Positions 1-6,520 of a stretch of DNA of 9,578 nucleotides are shown one piece after another. Each line of letters begins with the position of its first letter. Positions within the stretch are counted from its first letter, which is position 1. Below the pieces are notes generated by a model. That model was given only the letters and a program-made list of their open reading frames with translations, had not been told where the DNA came from and searched no databases. Origin of the DNA: Chloroflexota bacterium (lineage in GTDB: Bacteria > Chloroflexota > Dehalococcoidia > Lucifugimonadales > Australimonadaceae); NCBI GenBank assembly GCA_028875085.1, contig JAPPFU010000117.1, positions 1 to 9,578 of the forward strand, in the 5' to 3' direction. A program made the translations under genes and the position numbers.

Positions 1-2
1 TT

Positions 3-1253
3 CATGCCGTGGTTGGGCTGACGGCCTTCATCCACTCCATCATGGTGCAGAAGCGCCGCGGGATGTTCCGCATGTGGAACATCGCGCTCATCAACACCGC
101 GTTCACTCTCGGCGCCTTCGGCATCTTCATCAACCGGGGCGGCCCCGTGCCGTCGGTGCACTCGTTCGGCGCGTCCACGCTGGGCTGGGTGTTTCTTCTC
201 TTTCTGGGCGCGTCGGTCGTGTTGTCCTTCGGCCTCTTCTTCTACCGTCTGGCCGACCTGCGCAGCAGTGGCAGGCTTGAATCGACCTTGTCGCGCGAGG
301 CAGCCTTCCTGGTCAACAACCTGCTGCTGCTGGCCGTCGCCTTCATCACCATGTGGGGCGTCGTCTTCCCCCTTATCTCCGAACTGATCGTGGGAGAGAC
401 GATCACCGTCGCCGAGCCCTTCTACAACAAGGTGAACGGCCCGCTGCTATTGGCGCTTGTGCTGCTGATGGGCATAGGCCCGCTGCTGCCCTGGCGGCGC
501 GCCACATGGGAATCGGCGCGGCGGGCGCTGGCCGTGCCCGGCGCGGCGGCGGCTGTGGTATGCGTTGCGCTGGCGTTGTTCGGCGTCGTCAAGCCCATCG
601 CCCTCATCGCCTTCAGCGTCAGCGCTATGGCGGCGGCGTCCGTATTGCAGGAGTGGGCGCGCGGCACGCTGGCGAGGCGGCGAGCGACCGGCGCGGCGTA
701 TCCCGTTGCTTTCCTGCGGTTGATGGCGGCGAACCGCCCCCGCTACGGCGGCTACGTCGTCCATCTCGCCGTCGTGATGCTCGCCTTCGGCGTCATCGGC
801 TCTCAGTTCTACAACCTCGAGCGCGACGTGATCCTCGGCCCCGGTGAACGCGCAACGATCGGCGAGTATGAGGTCGAGTTCGCCCGCAGCGACGCCCGCG
901 CCTTCCCCGACCGCACGGAGCGGACGGCCACCGTCAACCTGTACCTCGACGGGGAGCCGGTGAAGACCGTCGTGGCGTGGCAAGGCCTCTATCCGACGTT
1001 CGGCATGCTCTCCACGAGGGCAGCCATCCACTCCACGCCCAAGGAGGATGTCTACGTCCTGTTCAGCGAACTCCAGCCCGATGGAGAGAGCTTCGTCTTC
1101 CGGCTGCTGCTCAACCCGCTCGTGTGGTGGATGTGGGTAGCCGGGCCGTTCGTGGTGCTGGGGACGCTCATCGCGCTCTGGCCCGCGCGCCAGCGCGCCG
1201 CGGCGGTGGCGCGCTCCCCGCAAGAGGGGCAGCCGTTGCCCACGCCCTCGTAA
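3..1253 (+). CDS. ccmF: Cytochrome c-type biogenesis protein CcmF, C-terminal part (5' end outside window)
   Basis: CcmF is the membrane core of the System I haem lyase, which attaches haem to apocytochromes c on the outer face of the cytoplasmic membrane. The frame is open to the left edge. The first visible residues (HAVVGLTAFIHS, then MVQKRRGMFRMWN) match the interior of CcmF, so the GTG at 9 is not the start. About 416 residues are visible; the family usually has about 600-650, so the N-terminal third, including the WWD haem-handling motif, lies upstream. Two conserved histidines can be seen: one in PSVHSFG (codon 159-161), matching a periplasmic haem-ligand His, and one in GGYVVHLAV (codon 762-764), matching a transmembrane His. 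Several hydrophobic helices, a periplasmic beta-rich segment (about 840-1100) and a last helix near 1115-1180 follow. The stop TAA lies 6 bp before the next gene, which supports co-transcription. Confident from family resemblance. Confidence 0.93.
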   Translation, partial: HAVVGLTAFIHSIMVQKRRGMFRMWNIALINTAFTLGAFGIFINRGGPVPSVHSFGASTLGWVFLLFLGASVVLSFGLFFYRLADLRSSGRLESTLSREAAFLVNNLLLLAVAFITMWGVVFPLISELIVGETITVAEPFYNKVNGPLLLALVLLMGIGPLLPWRRATWESARRALAVPGAAAAVVCVALALFGVVKPIALIAFSVSAMAAASVLQEWARGTLARRRATGAAYPVAFLRLMAANRPRYGGYVVHLAVVMLAFGVIGSQFYNLERDVILGPGERATIGEYEVEFARSDARAFPDRTERTATVNLYLDGEPVKTVVAWQGLYPTFGMLSTRAAIHSTPKEDVYVLFSELQPDGESFVFRLLLNPLVWWMWVAGPFVVLGTLIALWPARQRAAAVARSPQEGQPLPTPS

Positions 1254-1259
1254 CGGCTT

Positions 1260-1595
1260 ATGACTATCCTCATCGGCGCTCTGTTGCTCCTCGCCGTCCT
1301 TGCCATCGTCCTCTATCCGCTGCTGACGCGCAGCCGCCACGACGACCTGGATGAGGCGGCGCTCCAAGCCGCCGAGCAGTTGCGCCGCGCCCGTGAGCGC
1401 GTGTACGAGGAGATACGCACGCTCCAGCAGGAGCACTTCATGGGCGAGACGAGCGAGGAGGAGCACCGCGCCCAGCTGAACGCCCTGCGCGCGGAGGCGG
1501 CCAGGCTCTTGCAGCGCCAGCGCGAGGCCGAGGCGGCCGTCGAGGCTATCCGGCGGCGAGTGGAGCGCGACCTGGACGGCGAGGCGAACGCTTGA
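1260..1595 (+). CDS. CcmI-like small membrane protein, probable cytochrome c biogenesis accessory
   Basis: The protein has 111 residues. One N-terminal hydrophobic helix (about residues 3-22) is followed by a strongly charged region, rich in Glu, Arg and Ala, that should form a helical hairpin or coiled coil (about 30-105). The pattern YEEIRTLQQEHFMGETSEEEH followed by a second helix resembles the membrane-proximal part of CcmI/CycH, the subunit that presents apocytochrome c to the CcmF/H haem lyase. The C-terminal TPR domain of proteobacterial CcmI is missing, as is any zinc ribbon, since the protein contains no cysteine. It starts 6 bp after the ccmF stop with no convincing Shine-Dalgarno, so translation is probably coupled to ccmF. 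The position after ccmF supports a role in haem attachment. A generic coiled-coil membrane protein is the alternative. Confidence 0.75.
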   Translation: MTILIGALLLLAVLAIVLYPLLTRSRHDDLDEAALQAAEQLRRARERVYEEIRTLQQEHFMGETSEEEHRAQLNALRAEAARLLQRQREAEAAVEAIRRRVERDLDGEANA

Positions 1596-2788
1596 TGCGC
1601 GGGCGCGTCGTGGCCGTCCTCTGCGCGGCGCTCCTATCGGCGGTCTTCGCCCTGCCTCTAGGGGCGCAGGAGACGGCGGAGATCGCGGGCAGCGTGCGCA
1701 ACGGCACGCCGGGCGCCGACTTCGACCCGGCCGAGGTGCGCCTCTCCCTCAACGTGCTGGAGGGCGTCGTCTCCATCTCCGAGACCACCACTGCGCCCGA
1801 TGCCTCGGGGCGATTCGCCTTCGCCGGCGTGCCCGTCGGGCCTGAGCGCGTCTACTTCGTCTCTGCCGAGTACGGTGGGGCGGCGTACTCCGCCTCTTTG
1901 CGGACGGACGAGCTCGCCGCGCCTGTCGAAATCACCGTCTACGAGCCGACGGCCTCGACAGACGCGCTGCGGGTCGAGAGCCACTCGGTGATTGTCACCG
2001 GGGCGGACGCGAACGCGCGCTTCATCGAGGTGTTCGAGCGCGCCCACGTGGCGAACGACAGCGGCCGCACCCTCGTTCCCGACCTGAGCGCCCAGGGCCC
2101 GGCGATGCTCTCCTTCCTGCGCTTCGCCCTGCCGCCGGGCGCGTTCCACCTCGACGTGCGCTCCGACCTGGTAGGAGGCGACGTGCTGACGGTGGACAGA
2201 GGGTTTGCATTGAACATCCCCGTGCCGCCCACGCCCGCCGAACAACCGCACCGCTTCGAGTTCGTCTACCGCCTGCCCTATGAGAGCGGCTCGGTAGACC
2301 TGGGGCGCACGATGCGCTTCGGTGCGGGCGCCTTCCGCTTCGTTATCCCGGTAAGCGTCGGCGTCGGCGCATCCCCCGACCTGACTGACCTGGGCGCGAC
2401 GGCGTTCGAAGGCGGCCAACTCCAACTGCTCGAGGGTTCGGCCATCCCGCGCGACGGCTTCCTGCCGATGTCCGTCAACGGCCTGCCCCAGCCCACCCTG
2501 TGGGGCCGCGTCGAGAGCCGGGGCGGGGAATGGTTCCTGCGCTACGCCGTTCCGGGCGCGGCGGCGGTCGCGCTGGCCGCGGCGTTGGCCTTCGCAGCGC
2601 GGAGGCGCGCCCCCGTGGCTCAACTCAGCCGCGAGGCGCTGCTGGCGCGCGCGGCGGCGCTGAGGGAGCAGCGCGAAGGCGTCTCCCGGCGGCGCTACAA
2701 CGCGGAGCGCGAGCAAATCAGGCGCGCGCTCATCGCCTTGGAGTCCGCCTCGTTGCTGGAAGAGGAGGAGCGCCCGCCTAACGCATAA
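1595..2788 (+). CDS. Secreted, C-terminally anchored beta-rich protein of unknown function in the ccm operon
   Basis: I do not recognise a specific function. The ATG at 1595 shares its A with the TGA of the preceding gene; a TTG three bases upstream is an equally readable alternative, with GAGG at 1581-1584. The 397-residue product has a signal peptide (about 1-24, basic start, hydrophobic core, LGA|Q cleavage). An N-terminal domain (about 28-115) has the look of a carboxypeptidase-regulatory-like or Cna-B-type beta sandwich (AGSVRNGT, GRFAFAGVPVG, ITVYEP). A second beta-rich region (about 125-300) follows, then one transmembrane helix (about 318-336), arginines, and a cytoplasmic charged helical tail of about 60 residues. 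The mature protein has no cysteine and no CXXCH, so it is not a c-type cytochrome and not a thiol reductase like CcmG or CcmH. The tight operon position suggests an accessory role in cytochrome c maturation or in the envelope; this is inference. Confidence 0.85.
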   Translation: MRGRVVAVLCAALLSAVFALPLGAQETAEIAGSVRNGTPGADFDPAEVRLSLNVLEGVVSISETTTAPDASGRFAFAGVPVGPERVYFVSAEYGGAAYSASLRTDELAAPVEITVYEPTASTDALRVESHSVIVTGADANARFIEVFERAHVANDSGRTLVPDLSAQGPAMLSFLRFALPPGAFHLDVRSDLVGGDVLTVDRGFALNIPVPPTPAEQPHRFEFVYRLPYESGSVDLGRTMRFGAGAFRFVIPVSVGVGASPDLTDLGATAFEGGQLQLLEGSAIPRDGFLPMSVNGLPQPTLWGRVESRGGEWFLRYAVPGAAAVALAAALAFAARRRAPVAQLSREALLARAAALREQREGVSRRRYNAEREQIRRALIALESASLLEEEERPPNA

Positions 2789-2814
2789 GCGCCGTCCGCC
2801 GGTTCGCCGCTCCA

Positions 2815-2843
2815 TTGCGAAAGGCTTCGTATCTACGTATCCT
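2815..2843 (+). promoter_or_regulatory. Probable promoter of the ABC ATPase gene, suggesting a leaderless transcript
   Basis: TTGCGA (2815-2820, four of six matches to TTGACA) is separated by exactly 17 bp from TATCCT (2838-2843, four of six matches to TATAAT). The ATG of the ATPase gene starts at 2850, seven bases after the -10 hexamer, which is where transcription would begin. The purine run GGAAGG at 2844-2849 touches the ATG, too close to act as a normal ribosome binding site. The rest of the 61-bp gap (2789-2849) holds no convincing terminator. Confidence 0.4.
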
Positions 2844-2849
2844 GGAAGG

Positions 2850-3932
2850 ATGGACGCGAACACTCCTGCGCCTGCCGTCCGCGCTTCCGACCTGCGCAAG
2901 CGCTTCAACGGGACGAACGCGGTGGACGGCGCATCGTTCGAGGTGGAGGAGGGCGCCATCCTGGCGCTGCTCGGCCCGAGCGGGTGCGGCAAGACGACCG
3001 CGTTGCGCCTCGTCGCCGGGTTCGAGACGCCCGACGCCGGGAGCATCGAGGTCGGCGGCAAGGTCGTGGCCGGGCGCGGCAGGTGGACGCCCCCGGAGCG
3101 CCGGCGCGTGGGGATGGTCTTCCAGGACTACGCGCTCTTCCCGCATATGACGGTGCGCCGGAACGTGGCGTTCGGGCTTGGCGGAGCGCGCTCGCGGCTG
3201 CCCTGGGGCGCGGGGAGGCTGGGCGATACGCGGCAGGCGCGCCGTGTGGACGAGGCGCTGGAACTGGTGGGGCTGTCCCACGCGGGCGACAAGATGCCCC
3301 ACGAACTGTCAGGGGGAGAGCAGCAACGCGTCGCCTTGGCCCGCGCCCTCGCCCCCAATCCGCCCGCCGCCCTGCTGGACGAGCCCTTCTCCAACCTGGA
3401 CGCAGCCCTGCGGGTGCGCGTGCGCTCCGAGGTGCGGGACATCCTGCGCGAGGCGGGGTGCGCCGCCATCTGGGTTACCCACGATCAGGAAGAGGCGTTT
3501 CTGCTCGCCGACCGCGTGGGCGTGATGCTGGCCGGGCGCGTCCAGCAGATCGGGCCGCCGGGAGAGGTGTACGCCACGCCCCGGACGCTGGAGGTGGCCG
3601 CCTTTCTGGGCGACGCCAACATCGTGGACGGCGAGGCCGACGGCGCGTTCGTGACCACCGCTCTGGGCCGCCTCCCAACGCGCAGCCCGGCGAACGGCCG
3701 GGTGAAGGTGGTGGTGCGCCCGGAGACTATCCGCGTCGAGCCGAAGGAGGCGGGCCTGACGCCGGCGTACGTGGCCGCCCGCGAGTTCTACGGCCACCAT
3801 CAGGTAGTGCTGCTGGACGGCCCCGGCGGCAAGCGTCTGCGCGCGCGGATGGGCCCGGCCGTGCCCATTATTCCGGGCGAGGACGTGTCCATCGCCGTTA
3901 TCGGAACCGTCTCCGTCTTCCCCTGCGACTAG
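2850..3932 (+). CDS. ABC transporter ATP-binding protein, FbpC/PotA-like, with TOBE domain
   Basis: This is the ATPase that would drive an importer of the ferric iron/polyamine/sulfate type (CUT1-like). All nucleotide-binding motifs are intact: Walker A GPSGCGKTT (residues 42-50), Q-loop Gln92 in VFQDYALFPH, signature LSGGEQQR (153-160), Walker B ending LLDEP with Asp177 and Glu178, D-loop SNLD (181-184), and H-loop His211 in VTHDQEEA. The C-terminal 120 or so residues (VRPETIRVEP, GHHQVVLLDG and following) form a TOBE-type substrate-regulatory domain. At 360 residues it has the usual length. The segment between the Q-loop and the signature (about residues 108-130, GGARSRLPWGAG) is slightly longer than usual. 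Ferric iron (FbpC-like) is the closest match I can recall, but substrate cannot be assigned reliably. No permease or binding protein is next to it: the ccm operon ends upstream and a convergent gene follows. Confidence 0.93.
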   Translation: MDANTPAPAVRASDLRKRFNGTNAVDGASFEVEEGAILALLGPSGCGKTTALRLVAGFETPDAGSIEVGGKVVAGRGRWTPPERRRVGMVFQDYALFPHMTVRRNVAFGLGGARSRLPWGAGRLGDTRQARRVDEALELVGLSHAGDKMPHELSGGEQQRVALARALAPNPPAALLDEPFSNLDAALRVRVRSEVRDILREAGCAAIWVTHDQEEAFLLADRVGVMLAGRVQQIGPPGEVYATPRTLEVAAFLGDANIVDGEADGAFVTTALGRLPTRSPANGRVKVVVRPETIRVEPKEAGLTPAYVAAREFYGHHQVVLLDGPGGKRLRARMGPAVPIIPGEDVSIAVIGTVSVFPCD

Positions 3933-4186
3933 GCGAAGAGGTCGGGCTCCGGCGGCTTGTAGACACGCAGCGCGACGACGATGACGGGGATGATGATGAG
4001 CCAGACGGCCAGCACCACCAGGAGCGAGGCGAGATAGCTCATCGGCCCGACGCGCGCGGCGTGGGACACCATACCCCAGAACATCATCCACACCCACGCG
4101 CTGAAGAAGAAGAGCGCCGCGATGCGAAGCAGCCGCCAAACAATCCTGCCCAGCACGTCCCAAGCCACGATGCGCAGATAGGTCAC
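3929..4186 (-). CDS. Small two-helix membrane protein, unknown function
   Basis: I do not recognise the family. The 85-residue product begins at a GTG (4184-4186 on the + strand). GGAGG lies 8 nt upstream (CCTCC at 4195-4199) and a good promoter lies further upstream, which makes this a credible gene rather than a chance frame. The N-terminal 20 residues are amphipathic (MTYLRIVAWDVLGRIVWRLL). Two strong hydrophobic helices follow, about residues 20-41 (rich in Phe and Trp) and 50-73, joined by a short loop containing HAARVGP. The tail KPPEPDLFA is short and polar. The protein has no cysteine and no obvious enzymatic motif. Its stop codon overlaps the stop of the convergent ABC ATPase gene. 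Possible roles include a small transporter accessory or an envelope protein; nothing in the sequence decides this. Confidence 0.72.
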   Translation of the reverse strand: MTYLRIVAWDVLGRIVWRLLRIAALFFFSAWVWMMFWGMVSHAARVGPMSYLASLLVVLAVWLIIIPVIVVALRVYKPPEPDLFA

Positions 4187-4194
4187 TCGGCTCG

Positions 4195-4199
4195 CCTCC
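4195..4199 (-). promoter_or_regulatory. Ribosome binding site GGAGG of the small membrane protein gene
   Basis: CCTCC on the + strand reads GGAGG on the - strand and lies 8 nt before the GTG at 4186. This spacing selects the GTG as the start of the 85-residue gene. Confidence 0.7.
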
Positions 4200-4228
4200 G
4201 CCCGATTTCGCCTCTCCGGGGCGCGGTG

Positions 4229-4257
4229 AGGCTAGTGCGCGCCGCCGAGCGTGTCAA
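4229..4257 (-). promoter_or_regulatory. Promoter of the small membrane protein gene
   Basis: On the - strand a perfect TTGACA (+ strand TGTCAA, 4252-4257) is followed after exactly 17 bp by TAGCCT (+ strand AGGCTA, 4229-4234, three of six matches). Transcription would start near 4222, leaving a leader of about 35 nt that includes the GGAGG at 4195-4199. The 115-bp gap between the divergent genes (4187-4301) otherwise shows no convincing + strand promoter: TAGACT at 4278-4283 is a possible -10 but has no good partner. Confidence 0.5.
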
Positions 4258-4301
4258 CCGCGCGCGCAAGCGTGAGATAGACTGGCGCCCCCGAGGAGCC
4301 T

Positions 4302-5576
4302 TTGCAGAACCGCTTCACGCCGCGCCGCCTCTACTATGGCTGGGTCATCGTCGCCGTTATGGCCGTCGCGGGCGGCTGGACGCTCTCGATGGGCGTCGCC
4401 AACTTCGGCTTCTTCATCAACCCTATGCGCGACGACCTGGGGTTCGACCGCGCCGTGTTCGGGTGGGCGTCGTCGGCGCGCACGGCGGGCGCGGCCATCG
4501 GCGGCATCTTCATCGGCAGGCTCATCGACCGCCACGGAGCGCGCGTGCTGCTGGCGCTGTTCGGCGGGGGCGGCGCGCTACTCATCGCCGCGCTCGCCTA
4601 CGTAACCGCCGAATGGCATTTGGTGGCCGTCTACGCCATCGTCGGCCTGCTGGGGATGCAGGGCGGCGCGAACATCTACACCGGCCCTGTCGTCTCCAAG
4701 TGGTTCGTCCGCAACCGCGCCCGCGCCATGTCGATGACCTACCTCGGCCTGCCCGTGGCGCTCATCGCCGCCTTCCCGCTGACGCAGCAGTTGATCGAGG
4801 CGTTTGGCTGGCGCACGGCGTGGGCGGTCATCGGCCTGGTGGGCGTCGCGCTCATCGCCCCCGCGTCGCTCCTCTTCCTGCGCCGGCAGCCAAGCGACCT
4901 GCGCATGGGCGTGGACGGCGGCGCGTCCGAGGTGCCCGGCGAGAGCGGCGCCCAGGACGACGCCGGGGAGCGCTCGTGGACGCGCGGCGAGGCGCTGCGC
5001 TCGATGACGTTCTGGCGGCTGACGGTAGCGTTCGGCCTGCACATGGCGGGGCAGCAGTCGGTTTCGCTCTACCGCTTCCCCCACTACGAGGATCAGGGCG
5101 TGAGCGCGACGCTGGTCGGCTACGCTGCGTCGCTGGAGGGCGTCGCGTCCATCGCGTCCGCCTTCACGGTCGCGTTCGTGGCGGGGCGTTTGGGGCTGCA
5201 ATGGACGGCGGCGCTGGGATTCGCGCTGATGATCGCGTCGCACGTCTTCACCATCATCGCGTCGAACGGCGCGGAGGTGGCGGCGGCGGTGGTGCTGTTC
5301 GGCCTGGCGGTCACCTATCTGGTGGTCGTGCAGAACCTCATCTACCCGGCGTTCTTCGGCAGGCGGCACATCGGCGCGATCCGGGGCGTGTCGCTCGCCG
5401 TCTCGATGGGCTTGGGCGCGATATCAGCGCCGCTGACCGGCTACGTCGCCGACATCACGGGCGATTTCGCGCCCATCTGGTGGGCAGCGGTGGGCGTGCT
5501 CGCCCTCAGCGGCGTCCTCATTGCAACGACGAAGGCGCCCGTGGCGCGCCCTGCCCCGGTCGAAGCGGCGGCGTAA
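4302..5576 (+). CDS. MFS transporter, monocarboxylate/oxalate-formate antiporter type
   Basis: A 424-residue secondary carrier in the cytoplasmic membrane with the expected 12 helices, split by a hydrophilic central loop (about residues 195-240). The N-terminal YYGWVIVA followed by GFFINPMRDDLG is typical of the monocarboxylate/oxalate-formate branch. The MFS motif between helices 2 and 3 is intact as GRLIDRHGAR (72-81). FGWRTAWAVIG marks helix 5/6. The start is TTG, three bases after AGGAG (4294-4298); no better start lies nearby and the N-terminus fits the family. The stop TAA is 2 bp before the SMP-30-like gene, so the two are probably one transcript. Likely substrates of this branch are small organic acids, but the sequence does not settle this. 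The branch also includes many uncharacterised carriers. Confidence 0.92.
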   Translation: MQNRFTPRRLYYGWVIVAVMAVAGGWTLSMGVANFGFFINPMRDDLGFDRAVFGWASSARTAGAAIGGIFIGRLIDRHGARVLLALFGGGGALLIAALAYVTAEWHLVAVYAIVGLLGMQGGANIYTGPVVSKWFVRNRARAMSMTYLGLPVALIAAFPLTQQLIEAFGWRTAWAVIGLVGVALIAPASLLFLRRQPSDLRMGVDGGASEVPGESGAQDDAGERSWTRGEALRSMTFWRLTVAFGLHMAGQQSVSLYRFPHYEDQGVSATLVGYAASLEGVASIASAFTVAFVAGRLGLQWTAALGFALMIASHVFTIIASNGAEVAAAVVLFGLAVTYLVVVQNLIYPAFFGRRHIGAIRGVSLAVSMGLGAISAPLTGYVADITGDFAPIWWAAVGVLALSGVLIATTKAPVARPAPVEAAA

Positions 5577-5578
5577 CC

Positions 5579-6430
5579 ATGCCCCCTCCCCTGCCCCGCT
5601 CGCTGCGGCCCGCGCCGGTGGTGAGTGGGATCGCGTTCGCGGAGGGGCCGACGTTCGATCGGCGGGGCGACCTGTACTTCGTGAACTACCTGCGGTTGGG
5701 GACAATCGGGCGGCTGCCCGCCGACGGCGGCGAGGCGGAGGTGTGGGTCGAGATGGGCGGGCAGGCGAACGGTCTGAAGTGCGATGCAGCGGGGCGCATC
5801 GTGTGCGCCGACTTCGGCGCAAAGCGTATCACGCGCTTCGACACGGCCACGCGCGCTATGGAAGTGCTGACCGACTCCTACGGCGGTGAACCGTACCTCG
5901 GTCCCAACGACCTGTGCCTCGACCAGGCCGGTAACGTCTACTTCTCCGACCCGGTGGGCAGCTCGGCGGAGTCGCCCACCGGCGCGGTCTACCGCATCGG
6001 TATGGACGCGGCGGGGCGGCTTGGGGGTGTGCGGCGCGTCGCAGACAACCTCGCCTTCCCCAACGGCCTCGCCGTCCATCCCGACGGGCGGCGGCTGTTC
6101 GTCGCTGAGACGGGGACGAATCGCCTGCTCTGCTTCAACATCGCGCCCGGCGGCGGGCTTGCGAACGAGCGAACGACGTTGGAGTTCGCCACGCCCAGCC
6201 TGGACGGCATCGCGTTCGACGAGCACGGGCGCTTGTGGGTGGCGCGGTGGGTGAACGGGACGGTGGACGTAGTGGACGTGGACGCAGGGCGGCTGCTCGC
6301 CTCCTATCCGGTGGGCGACCGCGCGACCAATCTGTGCTGGCGGGGCGAGTCGGTGTACATAACGGTGGCGGGCTTGGAGGCTATCGTGCGGCTGGACGCG
6401 GGCGTGCGCGGCTATGACCCGGTGGGATAG
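5579..6430 (+). CDS. SMP-30/gluconolactonase/LRE family lactone hydrolase
   Basis: A 283-residue, probably cytoplasmic, six-bladed beta-propeller metal-dependent hydrolase; the family opens sugar lactones and other lactones using Ca2+, Zn2+ or a similar ion. Candidate metal-site residues are all present: Glu22 in FAEGPTFD, Asn110 in GPNDLCLD, Asn162 in FPNGLAVHPDG, and Asp209 in LDGIAFDEHG. Repeated blade motifs of the form D-x-x-G-x-x-Y/W/V can be seen along the length (GDLYFVN, GRIVCADF, GNVYFSDP, GRRLFVAET, GRLWVARW). The usual length is about 290-300. I chose the ATG at 5579 because it follows the MFS stop by 2 bp and the family homology starts about 13 residues later; the same frame is open far upstream only by chance. 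No clear Shine-Dalgarno is present, so coupling to the MFS gene is likely. No signal peptide. Confidence 0.9.
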   Translation: MPPPLPRSLRPAPVVSGIAFAEGPTFDRRGDLYFVNYLRLGTIGRLPADGGEAEVWVEMGGQANGLKCDAAGRIVCADFGAKRITRFDTATRAMEVLTDSYGGEPYLGPNDLCLDQAGNVYFSDPVGSSAESPTGAVYRIGMDAAGRLGGVRRVADNLAFPNGLAVHPDGRRLFVAETGTNRLLCFNIAPGGGLANERTTLEFATPSLDGIAFDEHGRLWVARWVNGTVDVVDVDAGRLLASYPVGDRATNLCWRGESVYITVAGLEAIVRLDAGVRGYDPVG

Positions 6431-6445
6431 GCGCGCCGGGGCGTG

Positions 6446-6474
6446 TTGCGGGCAGCGCGTCGCTTGCCGATAAT
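6446..6474 (+). promoter_or_regulatory. Probable promoter of the molybdenum hydroxylase operon
   Basis: TTGCGG (6446-6451, three of six matches) is separated by 17 bp from GATAAT (6469-6474, five of six matches to TATAAT). Transcription would begin near 6481. The 98-bp gap (6431-6528) after the SMP-30-like gene shows no terminator with a T-run, so read-through from upstream is also possible. Confidence 0.42.
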
Positions 6475-6480
6475 GGCGGC

Positions 6481-6507
6481 GCCGCGTCCTGAGGCGGACG
6501 GCGCGGC
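6481..6507 (+). other. Potential hairpin in the 5' leader of the molybdenum hydroxylase operon
   Basis: GCCG (6481-6484) can pair with CGGC (6504-6507) and CGTCC (6485-6489) with GGACG (6496-6500), leaving a 6-nt loop and a 3-nt bulge (6501-6503). This makes a nine-pair GC-rich stem that begins at the predicted transcript start. There is no T-run after it, so it is not a Rho-independent terminator. It is too small to be the known molybdenum-cofactor riboswitch. Confidence 0.35.
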
Positions 6508-6515
6508 TGAAACGA

Positions 6516-6520
6516 GGAGG
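6516..6520 (+). promoter_or_regulatory. Ribosome binding site GGAGG selecting a TTG start
   Basis: GGAGG (within GAGGAGG) lies 8 nt before the TTG at 6529. The family N-terminus (PFQYLAPTSVAEA) starts two residues after this codon, so the TTG is well supported. Confidence 0.75.

Noticed and set aside
1595..2788. The third ccm-operon protein as a c-type cytochrome or a CcmG/CcmH thiol reductase.
   Set aside because: It has no CXXCH or CXXC; the only cysteine is in the signal peptide.
2789..2849. Hairpin with a TTCG loop (CGG-TTCG-CCG) after the ccm operon as a terminator.
   Set aside because: The stem is only three pairs and there is no T-run.
447..3061. Long - strand frames opposite ccmF and the beta-rich protein (447-1466 and 1658-3061).
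   Set aside because: They are His/Arg/Gly/Ala-rich, have no motif, and mirror confidently assigned + strand genes. Such antisense frames are usual in GC-rich DNA.
4252..4301. A + strand promoter for the MFS gene using TAGACT (4278-4283).
   Set aside because: No acceptable -35 lies at 16-18 bp, so this is left as unproven.
2984..6430. A very long + strand frame (1148 codons) running through the ABC, small-protein and MFS genes.
   Set aside because: Only the last 283 codons (from 5579) match a protein family, SMP-30. The upstream part is Arg/Gly/Ala-rich shadow translation of real genes in other frames.
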